Of a stretch of DNA of 54,121 nt, positions 34,818 to 44,414 are shown piece after piece. This DNA comes from Acidimicrobiales bacterium (GTDB lineage Bacteria; Actinomycetota; Acidimicrobiia; Acidimicrobiales; GCA-2861595), in NCBI GenBank assembly GCA_035540975.1, contig DATLFN010000088.1, forward strand, positions 1 to 54,121, written 5' to 3'. Made by a program: the position numbers and the translations under genes. The notes below the pieces were generated by a model. That model was given only the letters and a program-made list of their open reading frames with translations. It did not search any database and was not told the DNA's origin. Position 1 is the stretch's first letter; the number at the start of each line of letters is the position of its first letter.

Positions 34818-35696
34818 GTGAGGGTGTTCGTGACCGGGGGTTCGGGGCAGCTCGGTTCCGAGGTGGTCTCGGCCTTCGCCGGCCACCGCGTCGTGGCGCC
34901 CGACCAGGCGGACTTCGACCTGGCGTCGCGGGACTCGGTGCTGCAGGGCATCACGTCGATGGCGCCCGACGTGGTCGTGCACGCGGCGGCGTGGACCGAC
35001 GTCGACGGGTGCGAGCAGGATCCCGACCGGGCGTTCCTGGTCAACGCCTTCGGGACCCGCCACGTGGCCGAGGCGGCGCGCATCGTCGGCGCCCGCGTCG
35101 TCTACGTGTCGACCGACTACGTCTTCCCGGGCGACAGCGGGCGGCCCTACGACGAGTGGGACGCCACCGGGCCGATCTCGGTGTACGGGCGGTCCAAGCT
35201 CGGTGGCGAGCACGAGCTCGACCCGGGCTCGACGATCGTCCGCACGTCGTGGGTGTGCGGCCGGCACGGGAGGAACTTCGTGAAGACGATGCTGCGGGCG
35301 GCGTCGGCGCCGCCCCCCGAGGGCCTCGCCGTGGTCGACGACCAGCACGGCTGCCCGACCTTCGCCGACGACCTGGCCACCGCCGTCGCCCGCCTCACCG
35401 TGGCCCGCCTGCCCGGCGTGTTCCACGTCACCAATGAGGGCCGGACCACGTGGTTCGAGTTCGCCCGGGACATCATCGCCGCCGCCGGCGGGGACCCCGA
35501 CGTGGTCCGTCCCATCGCCACCGCCGATCTCCGCCCGGCCCGTCCCGCACCCCGGCCCGCCTGGTCGGTGCTCGACAACGCCGCCCTGCGCCTGGCCGGC
35601 CTGCCCCTGCTCCCGCACTACCGCGAGTCGCTGGACCGCCTGGTCGCCGAGCTCACCGGGCGGCGGGCGGCGACCGCCGCCCCCGCCGCCCCGTGA
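34818..35696 (+). CDS. rmlD: dTDP-4-dehydrorhamnose reductase
   Basis: A 292-residue SDR performing the last step to dTDP-L-rhamnose. Visible features: VRVFVTGGSGQLGSE, HAAAWTDVDGCEQDP, STDYVFPGD, the catalytic YGRSKLGGE and the substrate segment RTSWVCGRHGRNFV. The start is taken as the GTG at 34818 because the Rossmann motif begins immediately. The frame is open back to 34671 through a 21-bp tandem repeat and would add about 49 low-complexity residues, which I consider unlikely. No rmlC epimerase lies in the window. Confidence 0.93.
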   Translation: MRVFVTGGSGQLGSEVVSAFAGHRVVAPDQADFDLASRDSVLQGITSMAPDVVVHAAAWTDVDGCEQDPDRAFLVNAFGTRHVAEAARIVGARVVYVSTDYVFPGDSGRPYDEWDATGPISVYGRSKLGGEHELDPGSTIVRTSWVCGRHGRNFVKTMLRAASAPPPEGLAVVDDQHGCPTFADDLATAVARLTVARLPGVFHVTNEGRTTWFEFARDIIAAAGGDPDVVRPIATADLRPARPAPRPAWSVLDNAALRLAGLPLLPHYRESLDRLVAELTGRRAATAAPAAP

Positions 35697-35736
35697 GCGC
35701 CGCCGTGCCGGCCCCCGGGGCCCCGGGAGGCCGGTC

Positions 35737-37004
35737 GTGAGCCGGGTCGCGGTGGTCGGCACCGGCTACGTGGGGCTGACGACCGGTGCCTACCTCGCCC
35801 ACCTGGGCCACGACGTCGTGTGCGCCGACGTGGTCCCCGAGAAGGTGGAGCGCCTCAACCGGGGCGAGATCCCCATCTTCGAGGCGGGTCTGGAGGAACT
35901 GGTGCGCGAGGGGCTGGACGGGCGTCGCCTGTCGTTCGTGCTGGGGGCCCACCAGGCGGTGCCCGACGCCGAGTTCGTCTTCCTGTGCGTACCCACGCCC
36001 CAGGGCGACGACGGGTCGGCCGACATGAGCTACGTGCAGTCGGCGGCCCGCCAGATCGGGCCGTTGCTGGCCACCGACGCCGTGGTCGTCAACAAGTCGA
36101 CCGTCCCCGTCGGGTCGACGCTGGTCGTCGAGCAGGCCCTCGGGCGCGACGACGTGTCGGTGGTGTCGAACCCGGAGTTCCTCCGTGAGGGCTCGGCCGT
36201 GCACGACTGCCTGCACCCCGACCGGATCGTCATCGGCAGCGTCGACCACCGCGCCGCCATGCGGGTGGCGTCGCTGTTCGAGCGCCTGGAGGCGCCGCTC
36301 ATCGTCACCGACCCGGCGTCGGCCGAGACGATCAAGTACGCGTCGAACGCCTTCCTGGCCACCAAGGTGTCGTTCGTCAACGCCGTCGCCAACCTGTGCG
36401 AGGCGGTGGGCGCCGACGTCCGCGAGGTCGTGCTCGGCATGGGGTACGACAAGCGCATCGGTTTCGAGTTCCTCAAGCCGGGGCCCGGCTGGGGCGGCTC
36501 GTGCTTCCCCAAGGACACCAGGGCGCTCATCCGCATCGGCGACGACGCCGGCTACGACTTCAGCCTCCTGCGGGGCGTCGTCGGGGTCAACGACCAGCAG
36601 CGCGAGCGTGTCGTGTCGAAGGTCGAGCGGATGGTGGGCGGCTCGCTGGACGGTGCCAACGTCGCCGCGTGGGGGCTCACCTTCAAGGCCCGTACCGACG
36701 ACACCCGCGACTCGCCCGCCCTCGACGTCATCCGCCGCCTCCAGGCGCGAGGCGCGACGGTGCGGGCCTACGACCCGGCGGCCGCGCCCGCCGGGCTCGA
36801 CGACATCACCAGGGTCCCGGACCCCTACGCCGCCTGCGAGGACGCCGAGGTGCTCGTCGTGCTCACCGAGTGGGACGACTTCCGGTGGCTGGACCTCGAC
36901 AAGGTCCGCGACGTGATGGCGCACGCCCGCCTGGTGGACGCCCGGAACCTCATCGACCCGGCGGTGGCGCGCCGCAAGGGGTTCGCCTACGAGGGCATGG
37001 GCCG

Positions 37005-37008
<4 letters not shown>
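35737..37008 (+). CDS. ugd: UDP-glucose 6-dehydrogenase
   Basis: A 423-residue enzyme oxidising UDP-glucose to UDP-glucuronate with two NAD+. Motifs: [47 protein letters not shown], and the catalytic Cys256 in GGSCFPKDT. The C-terminal domain contains [18 protein letters not shown]. It starts at the GTG at 35737 with GGGAGG 6 nt upstream, preferred over an earlier frame without family sequence. Its stop overlaps the next GTG (GTGA), matching the metabolic order Ugd then UXS. Confidence 0.96.
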
Positions 37009-37935
<927 letters not shown>

Positions 37936-37946
<11 letters not shown>

Positions 37947-38688
37947 CCGGGCGTCGGGCCCCGGCACGGCCCCCCCGCCGTACAAGCGCCTCTCCGTCCT
38001 GGTCCCCGTGTACAACGAGCGCGCGACGGTGGGCGAGATCCTCCGCCGCATGCGCCGCGTCGAGCTGCCGGGCGACCTCGACCTGGAGATCGTGGTCGTG
38101 GACGACGGCTCCACCGACGGGACCGACAAGGTCCTCTCGGCCATCGAGGACTCCACCGTGCTGGTGCTCAGCCACGACGCCAACCGGGGCAAGGCGGCCT
38201 GCATCCGCACCGCGCTGGCCAGGGCCCGGGGCGACGTCGTGCTCATCCAGGACGCCGACCTGGAGTACGACCCCGAGGACTGGCCGGCCTTGCTGGCCCC
38301 GCTGCTGCGGGGCCGGGCCCAGGTGGTCTACGGGAGCCGCTTCCTCGGCGCCCGGCGCACCACGAGCTACACCACCCACCTCGGCAACCGCTTCCTCTCG
38401 CTGGCCACCGACATCCTCTACAACACGAACCTTTCCGACCTGGAGACCTGCTACAAGCTGTTCGACCGCAGGGTGCTGGACGGGATCACCATCGAGTCCG
38501 AGCGCTTCGAGTTCGAGCCCGAGGTGACGGCGAAGCTCCTGCGGGCCGGGGTGCGCATCTACGAGGTGCCGATCTCGTTCGTGGGCCGGGAGGACGGCGA
38601 GGGCCGGAAGTACGAGCGGCGGGACACCTGGCGGGCGCTGCTGGCGCTGGTCCGGTACCGCTTCGCCCGCTCCGGTCGGCCGGGTTGA
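37936..38688 (+). CDS. Family 2 glycosyltransferase (polyprenyl-phosphate sugar synthase type)
   Basis: A 250-residue GT-A enzyme without a membrane domain, resembling dolichyl/polyprenyl-phosphate mannose or glucose synthases: [54 protein letters not shown] (metal-binding DAD), YGSRFLG and ETCYKLF. It probably charges a lipid carrier with one sugar for extracytoplasmic glycosylation; the sugar is unknown. It starts at the GTG at 37936, 11 nt inside the end of the preceding gene. Confidence 0.88.
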
Positions 38689-39572
38689 GCGCCGGCCACT
38701 CGCAGTCCGTGAGCGCCGTGTCCGTGAGTGCCGTGGTCGTGAACTTCAACGCGCGGGAGCACCTGCTGGAGTGCGTGCGCAGCCTGCGGGCCGAGGGCGT
38801 GGACGACGTGGTGGTGGCCGACAACGACTCGGCCGACGCTTCCACGTGGGCGCTGGCGTCGTCCGACCCCGACGCCCGCATCGTGGCCACGGGGGGCAAC
38901 GTCGGCTACGGGACGGCGGCCAACCGGGGGGCGGCGGTCGCCTCCGGCGAGCTCCTCCTCGTCTGCAACTCCGACGTGGTCGTGGAGCCGGGCTCGGTGA
39001 AGGCGATGGCCGACGCCCTCGCCGCCGACCCCGCCGTCGCCCTCGTCGGCCCCCTGGTGGAGAACCTGGACGGGACCGTGTACCCGACGCCGCGGACGTT
39101 CCCGGACCTGGGCGTGGCGGTCGGCCACGCCTTCCTCGGGATGGTGGCGCCCGGCAACCGGTTCACCCGCCGCTACCGGATGCTGGACGCCGACCGCAGC
39201 CGGCCGGCGGCCGTCGACTGGGTCTCGGGAGCCTGCTTCCTCGTCCGCCGGACGGCGTGGGAGGAGGTCGGCGGCTTCGACGAGTCGTACTTCATGTACG
39301 CCGAGGACGTGGACCTGTGCTGGCGCGCCCACCGGGCCGGGTGGAAGGTCGCCTTCGAGCCCTCGGCCCGGGTGGTGCACGTCCAGGGCGTCTCCAGCGA
39401 CCTGGCCCCGTACCGCATGATCGTGGAGCACCACCGGTCGCTCCTCCGCTTCTACCGGCGCACGACGACGGGGGCCAGGGCCGCCCTGGTGCCGGTCGTC
39501 GCGGCCGGGCTGGCGGTCCGGGCGGCGCTGGCCTGCGCCCGTCGCTCCGTGGAGAGCCTGCGGGCACGGTAG
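38685..39572 (+). CDS. Family 2 glycosyltransferase, rhamnosyltransferase-like
   Basis: A protein of about 295 residues with the WbbL-type GT2 fold: VSAVVVNFNAREHLLECVRSL, VVADNDSAD, GNVGYGTAANRGA, LLLVCNSDVVVEPG, and the acceptor-side block SGACFLVRRTAWEEVGGFDESYFMYAEDVDLCWR. Homologues often use dTDP-rhamnose, which the locus makes, but specificity is inferred. The earliest start is TTG at 38685 overlapping the previous stop (TTGA); GTG codons at 38709, 38718 and 38724 are alternatives. Confidence 0.87.
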   Translation: MSAGHSQSVSAVSVSAVVVNFNAREHLLECVRSLRAEGVDDVVVADNDSADASTWALASSDPDARIVATGGNVGYGTAANRGAAVASGELLLVCNSDVVVEPGSVKAMADALAADPAVALVGPLVENLDGTVYPTPRTFPDLGVAVGHAFLGMVAPGNRFTRRYRMLDADRSRPAAVDWVSGACFLVRRTAWEEVGGFDESYFMYAEDVDLCWRAHRAGWKVAFEPSARVVHVQGVSSDLAPYRMIVEHHRSLLRFYRRTTTGARAALVPVVAAGLAVRAALACARRSVESLRAR

Positions 39573-39575
39573 CTT
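39570..39575 (+). promoter_or_regulatory. Candidate -10 hexamer for the His-motif membrane protein
   Basis: TAGCTT ends 7 nt before the ATG at 39583. Confidence 0.5.
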
Positions 39576-39582
39576 CGACCTC

Positions 39583-40404
39583 ATGGGAAAGGCTTCGAGC
39601 AACAAGAAGGTGGCGCGCGCCGCCAGCACCGGGGGAGGGCGCACCGCCCGCGGCGCTCGGCCCTGGGGGTGGTACGGCGCCATGAGCGTCGTGGTGCTGG
39701 CGGGCAGCCTCACCATCTTCACCAGCCGGAACGAGCGCCAGGCGGCGTCCAACCCGCTCAAGTCGGAGAAGCCGCGCCCGCCCGCCCAGAGCAAGAACTT
39801 CCCGGGCGACCACTGGCACGCCGCCTACGGGATCTACATCTGCGACGAGTTCGTCCCCGCCATCCAGAGCGACCGGGACCCCAGCGGCATCCACACCCAC
39901 AACGACGGCATCATCCACATCCACCCCTTCACGCGGGCGGTGTCCGGGCGGAACGCCACCTTCGGGGTGTTCGCCGACACCGTCGGGCTCGAGGTGGGCA
40001 AAGACTTCATCGAGGTGCCCGGCGGCACGCGCTACGAGAACGGCGACACGTGCGAGGGCCAGGACGAGAAGGGCGAGCTCCAGGTCCTCCTCAACGGCGC
40101 CGAGCGCACCGGCGACCCCAAGAAGCTGCGCCTGCGCGACCGCGACGTGCTGGTGATCGCCTTCGCGCCACCCGATGCCGACATCCCCGAGGACCCGCCG
40201 TCGAAGAGCGGGCTCGACAACCTGAGCGACGTGTCGCCCGTGTCGAACCCCGAGGCGTCGACCACCGTCCCCGCCGGCACGGAGACCACCACGGCCACGT
40301 CGGCGCCCGCGGGCACCGACACCACCACCGCTTCCCCGGCCCCGGCCGGCACGGACACCACCACCGCCACCACCGCCGCCTCGACGCCCAGCCCCTCGCC
40401 GTGA
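39583..40404 (+). CDS. Single-pass exported protein with HxH motifs, unknown function
   Basis: A 273-residue protein with a basic start, one helix (about 28-48), and an extracytoplasmic domain containing GDHWHAAYGIYICDEF and SGIHTHNDGIIHIHPF. These are unusually dense histidines that could bind a metal. A beta-rich region to about 200 is followed by a repetitive Thr/Ala/Pro tail (PAGTDTTTA-type units three times). I recognise no characterised family. It sits inside the sugar-nucleotide operon, with its own TAGCTT element, and its stop overlaps the next GTG, so a role in surface-glycan biology is possible. Confidence 0.7.
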   Translation: MGKASSNKKVARAASTGGGRTARGARPWGWYGAMSVVVLAGSLTIFTSRNERQAASNPLKSEKPRPPAQSKNFPGDHWHAAYGIYICDEFVPAIQSDRDPSGIHTHNDGIIHIHPFTRAVSGRNATFGVFADTVGLEVGKDFIEVPGGTRYENGDTCEGQDEKGELQVLLNGAERTGDPKKLRLRDRDVLVIAFAPPDADIPEDPPSKSGLDNLSDVSPVSNPEASTTVPAGTETTTATSAPAGTDTTTASPAPAGTDTTTATTAASTPSPSP

Positions 40405-41474
40405 GGGCCCTCGTCCTCGTCGGCGGCCAGGGGACGCGCCTGCGCCCCCTCACCCTCAGCGTGCCCAAGCAGATGCTCCCGGTCGCCGAGGTGGCGATGA
40501 TCGAGCGGGTCCTGGCCCACCTCCGGGCCCACGGCATCGACTCGGTCACGCTGTCGATGGGCTACCGGCCCGACGCCTTCCTGGCCGCCTTCCCGGACGA
40601 CCGCTGCGCCGGGTTCCACCTGGACTACGCCGTCGAGCCCGAGCCCCTCGACACGGCCGGCGCCATCCGCTTCGCCGCCCGCCACGCCGGAGTGGACGGG
40701 ACGTTCGTGGTGGTGAACGGCGACGTGCTCTCCGCCGTCGACCTGGGCGCCCTGGCCGACTTCCACCGGTCGTCGGGCGGGGAGGGCACCATCGCCCTCA
40801 CCCCGGTGGACGACCCGTCGTCGTTCGGCGTCGTCCCCACCGACGACAAGGGCCGCGTGACGGCGTTCGTGGAGAAGCCGCCGAGGGACGAGGCGCCCAC
40901 CAACCTGGTCAACGCCGGCTTCTACGTCCTCGAGGCCGACGTGGTGGACCGCATCCCCGACGGCCGGCGGGTGAACATCGAGCGGGAGACGTTCCCTGCC
41001 ATGGCGGCGCAGGGCGCCCTGTTCGCCATGGCCTCGGACTCCTACTGGACGGACACGGGCACGCCCGAGCTGTACCTGGGGGCCAACCTCCACTTCGCCG
41101 GCGACGGGGACGTCCCACCGGCGGCCGGTGCCCGCCGGACCGGCTCCGGGGCCTGGGTGCTGGGCGGGCCGGTCGTGGACGCCGACGTGGGCCCGGGCTC
41201 GCTGGTCGGCGACGCCGCCTTCGTGGGGAAGGGCTCCACCGTCCACCGCTCGGTGGTCGGCGCCGGCTCGCGGGTGGAGGCGGCCACCGTGGAGGAGTCG
41301 GTGCTGCTGCCGGGCGCCGTCGTACGCCCGGGCGCCGTCGTGCGGCGGTCGATCGTCGGCCCCGGTGCGGTGGTGGGCGCCGGCGCCGAGGTGGTGGGAC
41401 TGTCGGTGATCGGTGAGGGTGCGCACGTCGACGGGGGCTCCCGGCTGGACGGTGCCCGCCGCGCCGGGCCATGA
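40401..41474 (+). CDS. NDP-sugar pyrophosphorylase (mannose-1-phosphate guanylyltransferase-like)
   Basis: A 357-residue two-domain enzyme. The N-terminal nucleotidyltransferase has LVLVGGQGTRLRPLT, VPKQMLPVAEV, VVNGDVLSAVD, VEKPPRDEAPTNLVNAG and SYWTDTGTPELYL. From about residue 240, imperfect hexapeptide repeats form a beta-helix. It probably makes GDP-mannose, or another NDP-hexose, for this locus. Start GTG 40401 in a GTGA overlap; the end overlaps the epimerase ATG. Confidence 0.85.
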   Translation: MRALVLVGGQGTRLRPLTLSVPKQMLPVAEVAMIERVLAHLRAHGIDSVTLSMGYRPDAFLAAFPDDRCAGFHLDYAVEPEPLDTAGAIRFAARHAGVDGTFVVVNGDVLSAVDLGALADFHRSSGGEGTIALTPVDDPSSFGVVPTDDKGRVTAFVEKPPRDEAPTNLVNAGFYVLEADVVDRIPDGRRVNIERETFPAMAAQGALFAMASDSYWTDTGTPELYLGANLHFAGDGDVPPAAGARRTGSGAWVLGGPVVDADVGPGSLVGDAAFVGKGSTVHRSVVGAGSRVEAATVEESVLLPGAVVRPGAVVRRSIVGPGAVVGAGAEVVGLSVIGEGAHVDGGSRLDGARRAGP

Positions 41475-42424
41475 GGGCGCTCGTCACCGGGGGGGCGGGG
41501 TTCATCGGCTCCACCCTGGTCGACCGCCTCCTAGCCGAGGGCCACGCCGTCGACGTGGTGGACGACCTGTCCACGGGCTCGTTCGCCAACCTGGCCGACG
41601 CCCGGTCGGACCCGGCCTTCGACTTCACGTTCCACCGCCTCGACGTCCGCTCCGACCAGGTCACCGAGCTGATCGCCCGGCGGCGGCCGGACGTGGTGTT
41701 CCACCTGGCCGCCCAGGCCGACGTCCGGGTGTCCGTCGCCCGCCCCGCCTTCGACGCCGAGGTGAACGTCCTGGGCACCATCAAGGTGCTGGAGGGCGCC
41801 CGCCGGGCCGGCGCCCGCAAGGTGGTGTTCGCCTCCAGCGGCGGGACGATCTACGGCACCGTGGGCCCCGAAGACCTGCCGACCCGCGAGTCGCACCCCC
41901 AGCGGCCGGAGTCGCCCTACGGGGTCGCCAAGAAGGCGGCCGGCGACTACCTGGCCGCCTATCGCGAGCTGCACGACCTCGAGTTCACGGCCCTCGCCCT
42001 GGCCAACGTCTACGGGCCCCGCCAGGACCCCTACGGGGAGGCGGGCGTGGTCGCCATCTTCGCCTCCCGACTGCTGGCGGGAGAGGGGTGCACGATCTTC
42101 GGCGACGGCGACCAGACGCGCGACTTCGTCTTCGTGGACGACGTGGTGGATGCCTTCGTCCGGGCGGCGGACCGGGCCGGGGGGCTCCTGGTGAACATCG
42201 GCACCGGGGTGGAGACGTCGGTGAACGAGCTCTACGACACGCTGGCGCGTGCCGCCGGCGTCGGCGAGCCGGCGACCTACGCGCCGCCGCGCCCGGGTGA
42301 GCTGCTCCGCAACGCGCTGGATGCGGGACGGGCCGGCATCCACCTCGGCTGGAAGCCGTGGACGTCGATCGACGAGGGCTGCGCCGCCACCCTGGACTGG
42401 TTCCGCCGCCGGCCGCCGGCCTGA
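41471..42424 (+). CDS. NAD-dependent epimerase, UDP-glucose 4-epimerase-like
   Basis: A 317-residue extended SDR with GGAGFIGSTLVDRL, HLAAQADVRVSV, the ASSGGTIYG block, catalytic YGVAK, NVYGPRQDPYGEAG and FGDGDQTRDFVFVDDV. The closest well-known activities are UDP-glucose 4-epimerase and UDP-glucuronate epimerase; the motif alone does not decide. The ATG at 41471 overlaps the upstream stop (ATGA). It is convergent with cofE (22-bp gap). Confidence 0.88.
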   Translation: MRALVTGGAGFIGSTLVDRLLAEGHAVDVVDDLSTGSFANLADARSDPAFDFTFHRLDVRSDQVTELIARRRPDVVFHLAAQADVRVSVARPAFDAEVNVLGTIKVLEGARRAGARKVVFASSGGTIYGTVGPEDLPTRESHPQRPESPYGVAKKAAGDYLAAYRELHDLEFTALALANVYGPRQDPYGEAGVVAIFASRLLAGEGCTIFGDGDQTRDFVFVDDVVDAFVRAADRAGGLLVNIGTGVETSVNELYDTLARAAGVGEPATYAPPRPGELLRNALDAGRAGIHLGWKPWTSIDEGCAATLDWFRRRPPA

Positions 42425-42446
42425 CGGACGGTTCAGCGCCAGCGAG

Positions 42447-43151
42447 TCAGCGGAACAGGTCCTCCGACGGGGGGCGCACGACCTCGGTGCGCACCGAGGA
42501 CTCCCGCAGCCAGGCGGCGTCCACGCCCCGCACGACGGCGGCGGGGATGCCCGCCGCCTTTCCCATGACCAGCTCGGCCGCCGATGCCAGCTCGTCCGCC
42601 ACGCACACCTCGGTCACCACGAGCTCGCGCCCGGCGGCGTCGGTCGTTCCCCGCAGGTCGACCACGGCGGCCACCCCGGCGGCCCCGATGGCGACGTCGG
42701 TGAGCCCGCGGCGCCACGGTCGCCCGAAGGTGTCGGACACGATCACGCCCACCCGCACACCGGCCCGCCCGAGCAGCCCGTCGCGGATGCGGCGGGCCGA
42801 GCGGTCGGGGTCCACCGGGAGCAGGGCCGCCGTCCCCGCCTCGACGTTCGACCGGTCGACCCCGGCGTTGGCGCAGACGAAGCCGTGGACCGTCTCGCTG
42901 ATGACCAGGTCGCCCCGCCGGCGCAGCACCCGCACCGACTCCCGCTCGACGACCTCCCTGGCCGCCGCCGCCCCCGCCTCGGCGCCGAGGCGCACGAGGC
43001 GGCCCTCGGCCTTGGAGACGACCTTCTGGGTGACGACGACCACGTCGCCGTCCTCGAGCTCCACGGCGGCGGCCAGCAGGTCGGCGAGCACGTCGCCCGG
43101 CCGCACCTCGGGGACGCCCGTCACCGGCAGGACCGTGAGGGGCCGGGTCAC
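42447..43151 (-). CDS. cofE: Coenzyme F420-0:L-glutamate ligase
   Basis: A 234-residue enzyme that adds glutamate residues to F420-0. Motifs: VVVTQKVVSKAEGRLV, the CANAGVDRSNVEAG block and VSDTFGRPWRRGLTDVAIG. It has only the CofE domain; mycobacterial FbiB carries an additional C-terminal FMN nitroreductase domain, absent here. The start is the GTG at 43151, 10 bp after cofD. This F420 pair is oriented against the surrounding glycan genes. Confidence 0.95.
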   Translation of the reverse strand: MTRPLTVLPVTGVPEVRPGDVLADLLAAAVELEDGDVVVVTQKVVSKAEGRLVRLGAEAGAAAAREVVERESVRVLRRRGDLVISETVHGFVCANAGVDRSNVEAGTAALLPVDPDRSARRIRDGLLGRAGVRVGVIVSDTFGRPWRRGLTDVAIGAAGVAAVVDLRGTTDAAGRELVVTEVCVADELASAAELVMGKAAGIPAAVVRGVDAAWLRESSVRTEVVRPPSEDLFR

Positions 43152-43161
43152 CGGCGCTTGC

Positions 43162-44106
43162 TCACCCGCCCACGACGACGCGGGCGAGGGCGGCCGCCTC
43201 GGCCGGGCCCTTCATCACCGTCGGCGCCACCACGCAGCGGATCCCCTCGGCCTCCACGGCGGGCGCCAGGGCGGCGTCGGCGTCGTCGACGACGAGGCGG
43301 GCGGCGTACGGCGCGTACAGCCGGGCCACGCCGACCACCGAGACCTCGTGGCCCAGGTCGGCCAGGAGCCGGTCGGCCGGTCCCCGCAGGGCGGCGCCGG
43401 CCACGATGGGGCTGACGGCCACCACGTCGTGGCGCCGGGCCCGCACGGCATCGGCCACCCCCGGCACGGCGAGCACGGGGGCGATGGACACGATCGGGTT
43501 CGACGGGCAGATCACGACCACGTCGGCGGCGGCGACGGCGGCGAGGACGCCGGCGGCGGGCGCCGACTCGTCGGCGCCCTCGAATCGCACGGACTCGACG
43601 GGCTCGACGGCCTCGCCGTGGCGGCGGCCCACGAACCACTCCTGGAACCCGATCTCCTCCGACGTGCCGTCGCGCGGGCCGGCCACGGTGATGCGGGTCT
43701 CTACGCGCTCGTCGCTCATGGGCAGCACCCGTACGGCGACGCCCCAGGCGGCGGCGATCTCGGCCGTCACCTCCGACAGCGTCGCCTGCTGGGCCAGCCG
43801 TTGGGTGCGGTAGAGGTGGGTCGCCAGGTCGCGGTCGCCAAGGCGGAACCACGTCTCCCCGCCGTAGCGCTCGAGCGCCTCCATGGTCGTCCACGACTCG
43901 CCCGCCAGGCCCCAGCCCCGCTCCTCGTCGTTGGCGCCGCCCAGCGTGTAGACGACGGTGTCGAGGTCGGGGCTGACGTGCAGCCCGTGGAGGATCACGT
44001 CGTCCGCCGTGTTCACCACCGCCGTGATGTCCGACGGGGGGACGACGCCGGCCAGGCCGCGCAGCATGCGGGCGGCGCCCACCCCGCCGGCCAGGGCGGT
44101 CAGCAC
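43162..44106 (-). CDS. cofD: 2-phospho-L-lactate (or PEP) transferase, F420 biosynthesis
   Basis: A 314-residue CofD/FbiA enzyme joining a guanylylated C3 acid to the deazaflavin Fo. Signatures: LAGGVGAARMLRGL, AVVNTADDVILHGLHVSPDLDTVVYTL split across the N-terminal third, and CPSNPIVSIAPVL. It starts at the GTG at 44106. A TAGCGT element about 48 nt upstream gives a short leader, so this gene is not leaderless. It is the first of the two-gene cofD-cofE unit. Confidence 0.95.
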   Translation of the reverse strand: MLTALAGGVGAARMLRGLAGVVPPSDITAVVNTADDVILHGLHVSPDLDTVVYTLGGANDEERGWGLAGESWTTMEALERYGGETWFRLGDRDLATHLYRTQRLAQQATLSEVTAEIAAAWGVAVRVLPMSDERVETRITVAGPRDGTSEEIGFQEWFVGRRHGEAVEPVESVRFEGADESAPAAGVLAAVAAADVVVICPSNPIVSIAPVLAVPGVADAVRARRHDVVAVSPIVAGAALRGPADRLLADLGHEVSVVGVARLYAPYAARLVVDDADAALAPAVEAEGIRCVVAPTVMKGPAEAAALARVVVGG

Positions 44107-44153
44107 GGGCCGCCCCCCGCGCCCGCCTCGCTCGGGGATGGGGCCACGCGGCC

Positions 44154-44159
44154 ACGCTA
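44154..44159 (-). promoter_or_regulatory. Candidate -10 hexamer for cofD-cofE
   Basis: TAGCGT on the minus strand, with predicted start about 42 nt before the cofD GTG. Confidence 0.4.
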
Positions 44160-44219
44160 GATCGTCGACCTCCTTCGTTCGCTCCGCTCACTCCACTCGG
44201 TCGAGTTTGGTCGTGCTCC

Positions 44220-44244
44220 GGCGGGCGAGCGGAGCTCGCCCGCC
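44220..44244. repeat. Hairpin of the CGGAG-loop family
   Basis: GGCGGGCGAGC (44220-44230), GGA, GCTCGCCCGCC (44234-44244): a perfect 11-bp stem with the same TGCTCC left flank and TCCG right flank as the element at 34566. Confidence 0.75.
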
Positions 44245-44401
44245 TCCGCCCTGTGCCTTCTCCGTGGTCCGCAGCCGCAGAGGCCGCCTGCGGCGGCGGG
44301 TGCGGCCACGGGCCCTGCCGGCTGCCGACGCGGCGGACGTTTGTTTCGTTGTTGACTGGCCGGCGGGCGGCCTGGTCCCGGGGGTGGTGGGGCGTGGCCC
44401 G

Positions 44402-44407
44402 TAGGCT
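44402..44407 (+). promoter_or_regulatory. Candidate -10 hexamer for the glycosyltransferase trio
   Basis: TAGGCT ends 7 nt before the GTG at 44415. Confidence 0.5.
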
Positions 44408-44414
44408 CGTCCGG

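Larger units (their letters stand above)
44107..44414. other. Divergent intergenic region between cofD and the glycosyltransferase cluster
   Basis: These 308 bp hold no credible gene. They contain TAGCGT (minus, 44154-44159) for cofD and TAGGCT (plus, 44402-44407) for the first glycosyltransferase. A CGGAG-type hairpin (44220-44244) and a GCCGCC-TGC-GGCGGC fold-back near 44282 are also present. The TTCGCTCCGCTCACTCC tract resembles that at 34530. Confidence 0.7.
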
